A stretch of DNA of 5,061 nt from an uncultured Microbacteriaceae bacterium (GTDB lineage: Bacteria > Actinomycetota > Actinomycetes > Actinomycetales > Microbacteriaceae). The position numbers and the translations under genes are program-made. Below are positions 1-5,061 of the stretch, piece after piece; within the stretch, counting starts at the first letter, position 1, and each line of letters starts with the position of its first letter. The DNA lies in contig CALBMG010000268.1 of the NCBI GenBank assembly GCA_937896185.1, positions 1 through 5,061 of the forward strand. Reading direction: 5' to 3'. The notes under the pieces were generated by a model. The model worked only from the letters and a program-made list of their open reading frames with translations. It searched no databases and had not been told where the DNA came from.

Positions 1-211
1 AGATTGCCATGGTCATACCGCGGTCCTTGAACGACCCGGTGGGGTTCATGCCCTCATACTTCACATAGACATCGGCACCCGTGATTTCGCTCAACGCACG
101 AGCGGGAATCAGAGGCGTGCCGCCCTCGCCCAGAGTGATGATGGGAGTCGCCTCGGTTACGTTGAGACGATCGGCGTATTCGCGGATAACCCCGCGCCAC
201 TGGTGTGCCAT
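1..211 (-). CDS. thrC: Threonine synthase, N-terminal part (cut by window edge)
   Basis: Threonine synthase is a cytoplasmic PLP enzyme that converts O-phosphohomoserine to threonine and phosphate, the last step of threonine synthesis. Only the first 70 codons lie in the window; the rest runs off the left edge. The visible part reads [16 protein letters not shown], then [11 protein letters not shown] (about residues 27-37), then [11 protein letters not shown] (56-66). The last is the PLP-lysine motif of the threonine synthase / fold-type II family, with K62 as the expected Schiff-base lysine. The ATG at 211-209 shares one base with the hom stop codon (TAATG). A good Shine-Dalgarno GGAAGG (minus strand, 223-218) lies 6 nt upstream inside the end of hom. 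This suggests translational coupling to hom. thrB would be expected further downstream, outside the window. The identification is firm from the motif and the hom neighbour; the full length cannot be judged. Confidence 0.95.
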   Translation of the reverse strand, partial: MAHQWRGVIREYADRLNVTEATPIITLGEGGTPLIPARALSEITGADVYVKYEGMNPTGSFKDRGMTMAI

Positions 212-1524
212 TACAGACCTTCCACTCGAAGAACACTGGCAACGCCCACAACGACGGGGCTTGCTTCTAATGCTGCAACCGTCGCGGCGAGATCAGCTTC
301 GGTCGCCTCGTGCGTGCCAATAACTAGCGTAGCGGTGGGATTCGTGGTCTCGGAACCATGAGTCTTCTGCTCCAGGGTCTCGACGGACACCTCACGCTCG
401 CGGAAAATGTTGGCAACATCGGCCAGCACACCGGGTTCGTCGGTCACGCTGAGTGTGATCTGGTAGCGGGTTCGGATCATGCTGATCGGCAGGACCGGGT
501 AGTTGGCGTGTGTGCTCTCGCCCACACCGGGTCCTCCGACGACGTGACGGCGGGCTGCCGAAACGAGGTCACCAAGAACCGCGGACGAGGTCTGTACTCC
601 ACCGGCACCGGCACCATAGAACATCAGCGGGCCAGCGGATTCCGCTTCGACAAATACTGCGTTGTTGGCGCCGTGCACAGAGGCAAGCGGGTGGGTGTCG
701 GGAATCAATGCAGGGTATACACGGGCGCTGACGCCTTCAACTCCGTCCGCATCTGTGATGCGCTCACAGATTGCGAGAATTTTGACAACATAACCGGCCT
801 TACGTGCGGCTTGTACCTGCTCGCGCGTAATCTCGGTAATTCCTTCGCGATAGACGGCGTCTGCAGGGATAGTGGTGTGGAACGCCAATGATGCGAGGAT
901 GCACGCCTTCTGCGCGGCGTCGTAACCACCGATGTCGGCGGTCGGGTCGGCTTCGGCGTAGCCCAGTTCTGTGGCGATGGCCAAGGCGTCTTCCATCGAT
1001 TCCCCGAGGGTGTCGATGCGGTCGAGGATGAAGTTGGTGGTGCCGTTGACGATTCCGAGGATGCGGGTGACGCGGTCACCGGCGAGGGAATCGCGCAGGG
1101 GTCGAATGATGGGGATTGCCCCACCGACCGCCGCCTCGTAGTACAGCTGAGCGCCCACCTGAGACGCAGCCTCGAACAGTTCGGGACCGTGGTGCGCCAG
1201 AAGTGCCTTGTTTGCGGTGATGACGTCGGCGCCCGAGTTGATGGCGGTCAGCAACAGCGAACGAGCGGGCTCGATGCCGCCCATCAATTCGATGACAATG
1301 TCGGCGCCGAGGATCAATGACTCGGCATCGGTAGTCAACAAGTGGCGGGGAATATCGGCGGTTCGCGGCGAATCGAGGTTACGCACGGCGACTCCCGCAA
1401 GCTCGATTCCGGCACCGATACGGGCGGCGAGCTCGTCCCCGTGGTTGAGAATCTGGTGCGCCACCTGTGCGCCGACACTGCCGGCACCCAGTAGTGCAAT
1501 TCGTAGGTTGCGGTATTCGATCAT
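211..1524 (-). CDS. hom: Homoserine dehydrogenase with C-terminal ACT domain
   Basis: Cytoplasmic enzyme reducing L-aspartate 4-semialdehyde to L-homoserine with NAD(P)H, the branch step leading to threonine and methionine. The 437-residue product has an N-terminal Rossmann fold with GAGSVG at 13-18, then TANKALLA with the conserved lysine K106, and [10 protein letters not shown] at 130-139. The family signature follows: [11 protein letters not shown] (157-167) and [20 protein letters not shown] (187-206). E191, D197, D202 and K206 keep the same spacing as the substrate-binding and catalytic E208, D214, D219 and K223 of the yeast enzyme. From about residue 354 comes an ACT domain ([21 protein letters not shown]). 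In actinobacterial and other monofunctional homologues this region mediates threonine feedback inhibition; that regulation is inferred here. There is no fused aspartate kinase. The ATG overlaps the lysA stop by 4 nt (ATGA). Its Shine-Dalgarno GGAAAGGA (1538-1531) sits 6 nt upstream within lysA. The stop overlaps the thrC start. The length is normal for the family and no defect is visible. Confidence 0.97.
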   Translation of the reverse strand: MIEYRNLRIALLGAGSVGAQVAHQILNHGDELAARIGAGIELAGVAVRNLDSPRTADIPRHLLTTDAESLILGADIVIELMGGIEPARSLLLTAINSGADVITANKALLAHHGPELFEAASQVGAQLYYEAAVGGAIPIIRPLRDSLAGDRVTRILGIVNGTTNFILDRIDTLGESMEDALAIATELGYAEADPTADIGGYDAAQKACILASLAFHTTIPADAVYREGITEITREQVQAARKAGYVVKILAICERITDADGVEGVSARVYPALIPDTHPLASVHGANNAVFVEAESAGPLMFYGAGAGGVQTSSAVLGDLVSAARRHVVGGPGVGESTHANYPVLPISMIRTRYQITLSVTDEPGVLADVANIFREREVSVETLEQKTHGSETTNPTATLVIGTHEATEADLAATVAALEASPVVVGVASVLRVEGL

Positions 1525-2924
1525 CGGGAATCCTTTCCGATTTCCATGTCTCGTTCCATGAGGTCAGCGACGGTGTCGCGGCGCACAATCAGTCGTGCAC
1601 GACCGTCGCGCACCGACACGACGGCCGGACGCAACAGGAAGTTGTAGTTGTTCGAGAGTGACGCGCAGTATGCACCGGTGGCAGGAACTGCGAGCAGGTC
1701 ACCTCGGTGAATGTCGCCAGGAATGTATTCGTTGAGAACGACAATGTCACCGCTTTCGCAGTGCTTGCCGACCACGCGTGCGAGAACGGTGTCTGCATCG
1801 GATTCGCGTGAGGCCAGGCTGACCGAATATTCGGCGCGATATAGGGCGGTGCGCATGTTGTCGCTCATTCCACCATCGACGCTGACATACGTGCGGGTTT
1901 CCGGCTCGCCCGCATCGGTGACCAACACAGGTTTGATGGTGCCGACTTCGTAGAGCGTAATTCCGCTGCGGCCCACAATCGCACGCCCCGGCTCTGCGGC
2001 AATGGCGGGCACATCAATGCCCAGTTCAGAGCAGATGAGCGCAACTTCCGAGACAATGGCCCGTGCGATGTCTTCGAACGCTGTGGGCTCGTCGACGCGA
2101 GTGTATGCGATGCCGAATCCCCCGCCCAAGTTCAGCTCGGGAACAGGGCCGCCAGTCAGAAGCTCAGAGTGGACGGCGAGAAGTCGACGAGCGGCCTCGC
2201 GGAAACCATCGATTCCAAAAATCTGCGACCCAATGTGAGAGTGCAAACCCACAAAATTCAACGACCCGTGTTCACGAATGTCGCGAACGATTTCCGCAGC
2301 CTGCTCGAGCGAGACACCAAATTTTTGGTCCTCGCGAGCGGTGGCCAAGTATTCGTGGGTGCTGGCGTGCACACCGGAATTGACTCGAAGACGAACGTTT
2401 TGCACCGCACCCACCGAGGCGGCGGCCTGTGCGACGCGTTCAACCTCATCCGCCGAGTCAATAACGACGGTGCCAATACCGACGGTCGCTGCACGCACCA
2501 GTTCGGCGTCCGACTTGTTGTTCCCGTGCAGTCCCATGTGTGCGGGGTTCATGCCCGCGGCGAGAGCGACTTCCATTTCGCCAGAACTCGCGACATCGAG
2601 CCGAAGACCCGATTCGCTGACCCAACGCACGACAGCACCGGACAGGAATGCCTTGGACGCGTAGTACACATGGGCCTGGGTCCCCGCGGCCGAAGCGGCA
2701 GCATCGAAAGCTTCGCGCATGCGGGTGGCGGTATCCCGGACACTCTGTTCGTCATACACATACAGAGGCGTACCGAATTCGGCAGCCAGATCGGTGACGG
2801 ACACCCCGCCAACGCTGATCGCACCGGACTGGTCGCGAACGGCGGTCTGTGGCCACAAACCGTCGACAAGCACATTTGCATCAACCGGCGGCAACAGCCA
2901 CTCGGGTGCAAGCGAATTGGACAT
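1521..2924 (-). CDS. lysA: Diaminopimelate decarboxylase
   Basis: PLP-dependent decarboxylase converting meso-diaminopimelate to L-lysine and CO2, the final step of lysine synthesis, in the cytoplasm. With the ATG start the product has 467 residues and the fold-type III barrel followed by a beta domain. Visible motifs are YYASKAF with the PLP lysine K91, GLHGNNKS (131-138), GLHSHIGSQI (226-235), LNLGGGFG (264-271, phosphate binding), AEPGRAIV (310-317), VGKHCESGD (385-393, with the cysteine C389 usually supplied across the dimer) and GAYCASLSNNYNF (417-429). A 7-codon longer reading from GTG at 2945 is open. The ATG at 2924-2922 is preferred because GTGAGG (2936-2931) lies 6 nt upstream of it, the spacing also seen for hom and thrC, whereas the GTG has no purine-rich site before it. 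The gene lies 66 nt after sufU and overlaps hom by ATGA. In many actinobacteria lysA follows argS directly; here sufS and sufU intervene. Confidence 0.97.
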   Translation of the reverse strand: MSNSLAPEWLLPPVDANVLVDGLWPQTAVRDQSGAISVGGVSVTDLAAEFGTPLYVYDEQSVRDTATRMREAFDAAASAAGTQAHVYYASKAFLSGAVVRWVSESGLRLDVASSGEMEVALAAGMNPAHMGLHGNNKSDAELVRAATVGIGTVVIDSADEVERVAQAAASVGAVQNVRLRVNSGVHASTHEYLATAREDQKFGVSLEQAAEIVRDIREHGSLNFVGLHSHIGSQIFGIDGFREAARRLLAVHSELLTGGPVPELNLGGGFGIAYTRVDEPTAFEDIARAIVSEVALICSELGIDVPAIAAEPGRAIVGRSGITLYEVGTIKPVLVTDAGEPETRTYVSVDGGMSDNMRTALYRAEYSVSLASRESDADTVLARVVGKHCESGDIVVLNEYIPGDIHRGDLLAVPATGAYCASLSNNYNFLLRPAVVSVRDGRARLIVRRDTVADLMERDMEIGKDSR

Positions 2925-2928
2925 GGAA

Positions 2929-2959
2929 CACCTCACAAGGAACACGAAACGGTGAGGCG
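2929..2959 (-). promoter_or_regulatory. Inverted repeat that could fold over the lysA ribosome binding site
   Basis: On the minus strand CGCCTCAC (2959-2952) and GTGAGGTG (2936-2929) can pair over 8 bp (seven Watson-Crick, one G-U) around a 15-nt loop. The 3' arm contains the whole GTGAGG Shine-Dalgarno of lysA. If formed in the mRNA, the hairpin would mask that site. There is no following U-run, so it does not look like an intrinsic terminator. It is far too short for a lysine riboswitch. Pairing potential is seen directly; a regulatory role is inference, and an 8-bp match in GC-rich DNA could be chance. Confidence 0.3.
2931..2936 (-). promoter_or_regulatory. Ribosome binding site of lysA (decides the start)
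   Basis: The minus strand reads GTGAGG at 2936-2931, followed by 6 nt and the ATG at 2924. GAGG matches the anti-Shine-Dalgarno core. This supports the ATG over the upstream in-frame GTG codons at 2945 and 2936. The second of those GTGs is itself part of this site. The element is also the 3' arm of an inverted repeat described separately. Confidence 0.75.
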
Positions 2960-2990
2960 AGCGAGCCCGGATTGACCCCTGAAGCCGTGT

Positions 2991-3437
2991 TTAGTCTAGC
3001 GAATCCTGTGCACGCGCAAGACTGTCTTCTGCGGCGACCCACGCGAGCATCGCGCACTTGACGCGAGCAACAAATTTCGAGACCCCGCTCAAAGCCGCCA
3101 GATCGCCAAATTCTTCCTCAGACAGAGAAATCGCCCCACGCGAACGCATGGCCTCGCGGAAACCGGCCGCGAATTCCATGAACTCGGAAACGGTCATGCC
3201 TGCGGCCTCTTGAGACAACAACGAAGCCGAGGCCTGTGAGATCGAACACCCCGAACCTTCCCACTCGAAACCGGTGATGATGTCCCCCGAGGTGTCGAGA
3301 CGCACGGTGAGATTCAGTTCGTCACCGCAGGTGGGGTTGTACTGGTGGGATGGCGTGCCGCCGTCGCCCAAACCGAAACCCACCTTGCGCTTGTTGTGGT
3401 CCAGGATGATCTGCTGGTACAGCGATTCCAGTGACAT
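2991..3437 (-). CDS. sufU: SufU-type zinc-dependent sulfurtransferase / Fe-S assembly protein
   Basis: Small cytoplasmic partner of SufS that accepts sulfur from the cysteine desulfurase and passes it on for Fe-S cluster assembly. The 148-residue product begins MSLESLYQQIILDHNKR, typical of SufU. It carries NPTCGDEL with C37 and D39, GSGCSISQASASLL with C64, and RVKCAMLAW with C128. These are the residues expected to bind zinc, equivalent to C41, D43, C66 and C128 of Bacillus subtilis SufU. The long segment between C64 and C128 (including about 80-112) and the lack of the IscU LPPVK motif argue for SufU rather than IscU. In the studied SufU family, zinc ligand exchange with SufS exposes the accepting cysteine. 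The ATG shares one base with the sufS stop (TAATG). A strong GGGGAGG (3448-3442) lies 4 nt upstream. The pairing with sufS supports the call. The C-terminus (DSLARAQDSLD) is ordinary. Confidence 0.95.
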   Translation of the reverse strand: MSLESLYQQIILDHNKRKVGFGLGDGGTPSHQYNPTCGDELNLTVRLDTSGDIITGFEWEGSGCSISQASASLLSQEAAGMTVSEFMEFAAGFREAMRSRGAISLSEEEFGDLAALSGVSKFVARVKCAMLAWVAAEDSLARAQDSLD

Positions 3438-4714
3438 TAGGCCTCCCCAAAATAGGCGCGAACCTGTGCGAGCACGTCCACTGCGAATTCGATTTCGGCA
3501 CGGGTGGTGTGCATTCCCACCGAGAATCGGGTTGACGAGTCGACCCCGAGGCGACGGTGCAGAGGCTGAGCGCAGTGGTGCCCGACACGCACCGCAATAC
3601 CCCGGGAGTCGAGGAACTGGCCCACATCGTGGGGGTGAACTCCGTCGACGGCGACGCTGAGGAGTCCCACACGTTCCACGTTGTCACGCGTCCCCAGAAT
3701 TCGGATGCCGGGCAGCGGCTCGACGAGGTCGTACAGCAGTTTGCCGAGTTCCCGTTCATGGGCAGCAATGGACTCGAGCCCAATAGCCGAAAGCACGTCA
3801 AGGCTCGCAGCCCACCCCACGGCCTGCGACAACCGCGGCGTGCCGGGTTCGAATTTGGCGGGAGCGGGAAGGTATTCGGCTCGTTCATAGTCGACGTACG
3901 TGATCATGGACCCACCAAAAAGCGTCGGCGGCATCAGGTTCAGCGCCGACGTGGTGCCGTATAGCGCACCGATGCCGGTAGGCCCATACATTTTGTGCGC
4001 CGAAAAAGCTGCAAAGTCGACGCCCAATTCTGCGAGGTTCAGCGTCAGGTGTGGAGCGGACTGGCACGCATCAAGCATGACCACAGCACCCACCTCGTGT
4101 GCGGCATCCGCGATGTCACGAACCGGATTCACAATGCCGATCACATTCGATACGTGCGGGAATGTCACCAGCTTCGTTCGCGCGCTCAACACATCCCGAA
4201 CGGCCTCCACGGTAAGCACACCACCATCGTCGACCGCGGCCACACGAATCACGGCACCCGTCGCACGGGCAAGTTCCTGCCAGGGAATCAGATTTGCGTG
4301 GTGCTCCAATTGCGTGAGCACGATTTCATCGCCCGGTTGCAGCCGGAAAGGGCCATCAACAGGGTGAAGTCCCAGGGAAGCAGCGCGGAAACCGTTCGCC
4401 ACAATGTTGAACGCATCCGTCGCGTTCGACGTCCACACAATATTCGCGGGACGAGCGCCCACGAAATGCGCCACAGTGGCACGAGCCTCGTCAAATTTTT
4501 CGGTCGCCTCGGCCGCCAACGTGTGTGCACCACGATTGACCGCAGCCATCTCGTGAGACGAGAAATCGAGTTCCCGGTTCAACGCGATGCCCAGTTTCAG
4601 CGAAGTTGCCGCAGAGTCCAAATACACCAGCGGGACCCCGTTAACGGGGACCGACAGCTGCGGAAAAAGCCCGCGAACATCATTCACGGGAAAAGCTGGC
4701 TTCGGTGTGGTCAT
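3437..4714 (-). CDS. sufS: Group II cysteine desulfurase SufS
   Basis: PLP enzyme that takes sulfur from L-cysteine, leaving alanine and an enzyme persulfide, and hands it to SufU for Fe-S cluster assembly. The 425-residue product is a fold-type I aminotransferase-like protein. Motifs in order are YLDSAATS (31-38), NRGAHTLA (60-67), TSNATDAFN (95-103), LEHHANLIPW (136-145, with H139 stacking on PLP), DACQSAPH (215-222), FSAHKMYGPTGIGALYG with PLP lysine K241, FEPGTPRLSQAVG (288-300), and GIAVRVGHHCAQPL (372-385) with catalytic cysteine C381. R396 matches the cysteine-binding arginine (R379 in Escherichia coli SufS). The RxGHHCxxP context and the short loop around the cysteine mark the SufS/CsdA group rather than IscS/NifS. 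The ATG is the first possible start, because an in-frame TGA lies at 4723-4721. Its Shine-Dalgarno is weak: GAGG (4728-4725) with a long 10-nt spacing. It lies 34 nt after argS and overlaps sufU. A CsdA-like role cannot be excluded, but adjacent sufU favours SufS. Confidence 0.94.
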   Translation of the reverse strand: MTTPKPAFPVNDVRGLFPQLSVPVNGVPLVYLDSAATSLKLGIALNRELDFSSHEMAAVNRGAHTLAAEATEKFDEARATVAHFVGARPANIVWTSNATDAFNIVANGFRAASLGLHPVDGPFRLQPGDEIVLTQLEHHANLIPWQELARATGAVIRVAAVDDGGVLTVEAVRDVLSARTKLVTFPHVSNVIGIVNPVRDIADAAHEVGAVVMLDACQSAPHLTLNLAELGVDFAAFSAHKMYGPTGIGALYGTTSALNLMPPTLFGGSMITYVDYERAEYLPAPAKFEPGTPRLSQAVGWAASLDVLSAIGLESIAAHERELGKLLYDLVEPLPGIRILGTRDNVERVGLLSVAVDGVHPHDVGQFLDSRGIAVRVGHHCAQPLHRRLGVDSSTRFSVGMHTTRAEIEFAVDVLAQVRAYFGEA

Positions 4715-4740
4715 GACCGTTCAACCTCGATCGCGTTCAC
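4711..4740 (-). CDS. Possible 9-codon leader ORF overlapping the sufS start
   Basis: In the argS-sufS gap a GTG at 4740-4738 opens a 9-codon frame (MNAIEVERS if GTG is read as fMet). It ends in a TGA that overlaps the sufS ATG as ATGA. AGGG (4750-4747), overlapping the argS stop, sits 6 nt upstream of the GTG. That is the same spacing as other ribosome binding sites in the window, and better placed than the site of sufS itself. A ribosome translating it would end exactly on the sufS start, so it could couple sufS to argS translation. The peptide has no attenuator-like run of codons for one amino acid and no recognisable family. It may be a chance open frame. Confidence 0.2.
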   Translation of the reverse strand: MNAIEVERS

Positions 4741-4748
4741 GAAATTCC

Positions 4749-5061
4749 CTACATTCGTTCCGGAGCGCTCACGCCCAACAGGTCAAGCCCGTTGCGCAGA
4801 ACCTGACCGGTGGCGTTGTTCAGCCACAACCGTGTTCGGTGCGTGTCGTCCACGGAATCATCACCCTGCGGTGTGACACGGCAGTTGTCGTACCAACGGT
4901 GATAGTCGGCAGCCAACGATTCGAGATAGCGAGCCACCCGGTGGGGTTCACGCAATGCAGCGGATTGGGCGACAATTCGAGGGAACTCGGCCAACGAATT
5001 GGCGAGTTCGGATTCCGTATCGTGTGTCAGTAGCGCCGCATCGAACACCGTGGTGTCGACA
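4749..5061 (-). CDS. argS: Arginyl-tRNA synthetase, C-terminal part (cut by window edge)
   Basis: Class I aminoacyl-tRNA synthetase charging tRNA-Arg in the cytoplasm. Only the last 103 residues are in the window; the catalytic HIGH and KMSK regions lie beyond the right edge, so the frame is open to position 5061. The visible part is the helical DALR anticodon-binding domain. It contains [20 protein letters not shown], then [20 protein letters not shown], then [28 protein letters not shown]. The terminal LGVSAPERM is characteristic of actinobacterial and other bacterial ArgS. The stop is TAG (4751-4749). The GTG at 5048 is an internal valine codon, not a start. argS directly upstream of lysA-hom-thrC is the usual actinobacterial arrangement, which supports the assignment; in this window sufS follows instead. 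Confidence 0.94.
   Translation of the reverse strand, partial: VDTTVFDAALLTHDTESELANSLAEFPRIVAQSAALREPHRVARYLESLAADYHRWYDNCRVTPQGDDSVDDTHRTRLWLNNATGQVLRNGLDLLGVSAPERM

Noticed and set aside
358..891. 177-codon open frame on the plus strand opposite hom
   Set aside because: It is fully antisense to hom, with no ribosome site or motif supporting it.
2169..2975. 268-codon open frame on the plus strand opposite lysA
   Set aside because: It is antisense to a lysA with all family motifs intact, shows no family resemblance and runs into the lysA upstream region. It is a codon-bias shadow.
2925..2990. Intrinsic terminator or lysine riboswitch in the sufU-lysA gap
   Set aside because: There is no GC stem followed by a U-run on the minus strand, and 66 nt is far shorter than a lysine riboswitch aptamer.
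2990..3028. Possible promoter for lysA at the end of sufU (TAGACT as a -10 element, 2998-2993 on the minus strand)
   Set aside because: TAGACT fits TANNNT, but the only -35-like hexamer nearby (TTGCGC) has a 15-nt spacer and matches TTGACA at 3 of 6 positions. This is too weak to call, though a promoter here would make biological sense.
3018..3028. Short palindrome AAGAC-N-GTCTT near the end of sufU
   Set aside because: It is five-base arms around a single base within codons for a normal SufU C-terminus, and I see no second copy nearby. It is probably chance.
3995..4876. 293-codon open frame on the plus strand opposite sufS and the end of argS
   Set aside because: It lies antisense to two well-supported genes, its product is rich in Arg and His with no recognisable motif, and it crosses the argS-sufS gap. 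This is the usual shadow of GC-rich coding sequence.

Overview
The window is a run of co-directional genes on the minus strand, with no RNA gene, mobile element, CRISPR array or obvious terminator. GC is in the high 50s percent in the lines I sampled; I did not count the whole window. The protein families and the argS...lysA-hom-thrC order point to an actinobacterium (Actinomycetota). The moderate GC would fit a Microbacteriaceae-like lineage, but that placement is a weak inference.

Layout in transcription order (right to left): the 3' end of argS (arginyl-tRNA synthetase, 5061-4749, cut by the window edge); a 34-nt gap; sufS (cysteine desulfurase, 4714-3437); sufU (zinc-dependent sulfur acceptor, 3437-2991); a 66-nt gap; lysA (diaminopimelate decarboxylase, 2924-1521); hom (homoserine dehydrogenase with ACT domain, 1524-211); and the 5' end of thrC (threonine synthase, 211-1, cut by the window edge). 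Three of the junctions are stop/start overlaps: TAATG between sufS and sufU, ATGA between lysA and hom, and TAATG between hom and thrC. The cluster therefore looks like one or two translationally coupled operons.

Two functions are interleaved. LysA completes lysine synthesis, while Hom and ThrC carry aspartate semialdehyde towards threonine (and, through homoserine, methionine). SufS and SufU mobilise sulfur from cysteine for Fe-S cluster assembly. In well-studied actinobacteria argS is followed directly by lysA, hom/thrA, thrC and thrB. Here a sufS-sufU pair sits between argS and lysA, without sufB, sufC or sufD in view. That insertion is the most noteworthy feature.

Two smaller points deserve checking. 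An 8-bp inverted repeat in the sufU-lysA gap could mask the lysA ribosome binding site. A 9-codon open frame between argS and sufS overlaps the sufS start by ATGA. I found no convincing evidence of a previously undescribed system; all the protein-coding genes belong to well-known families.
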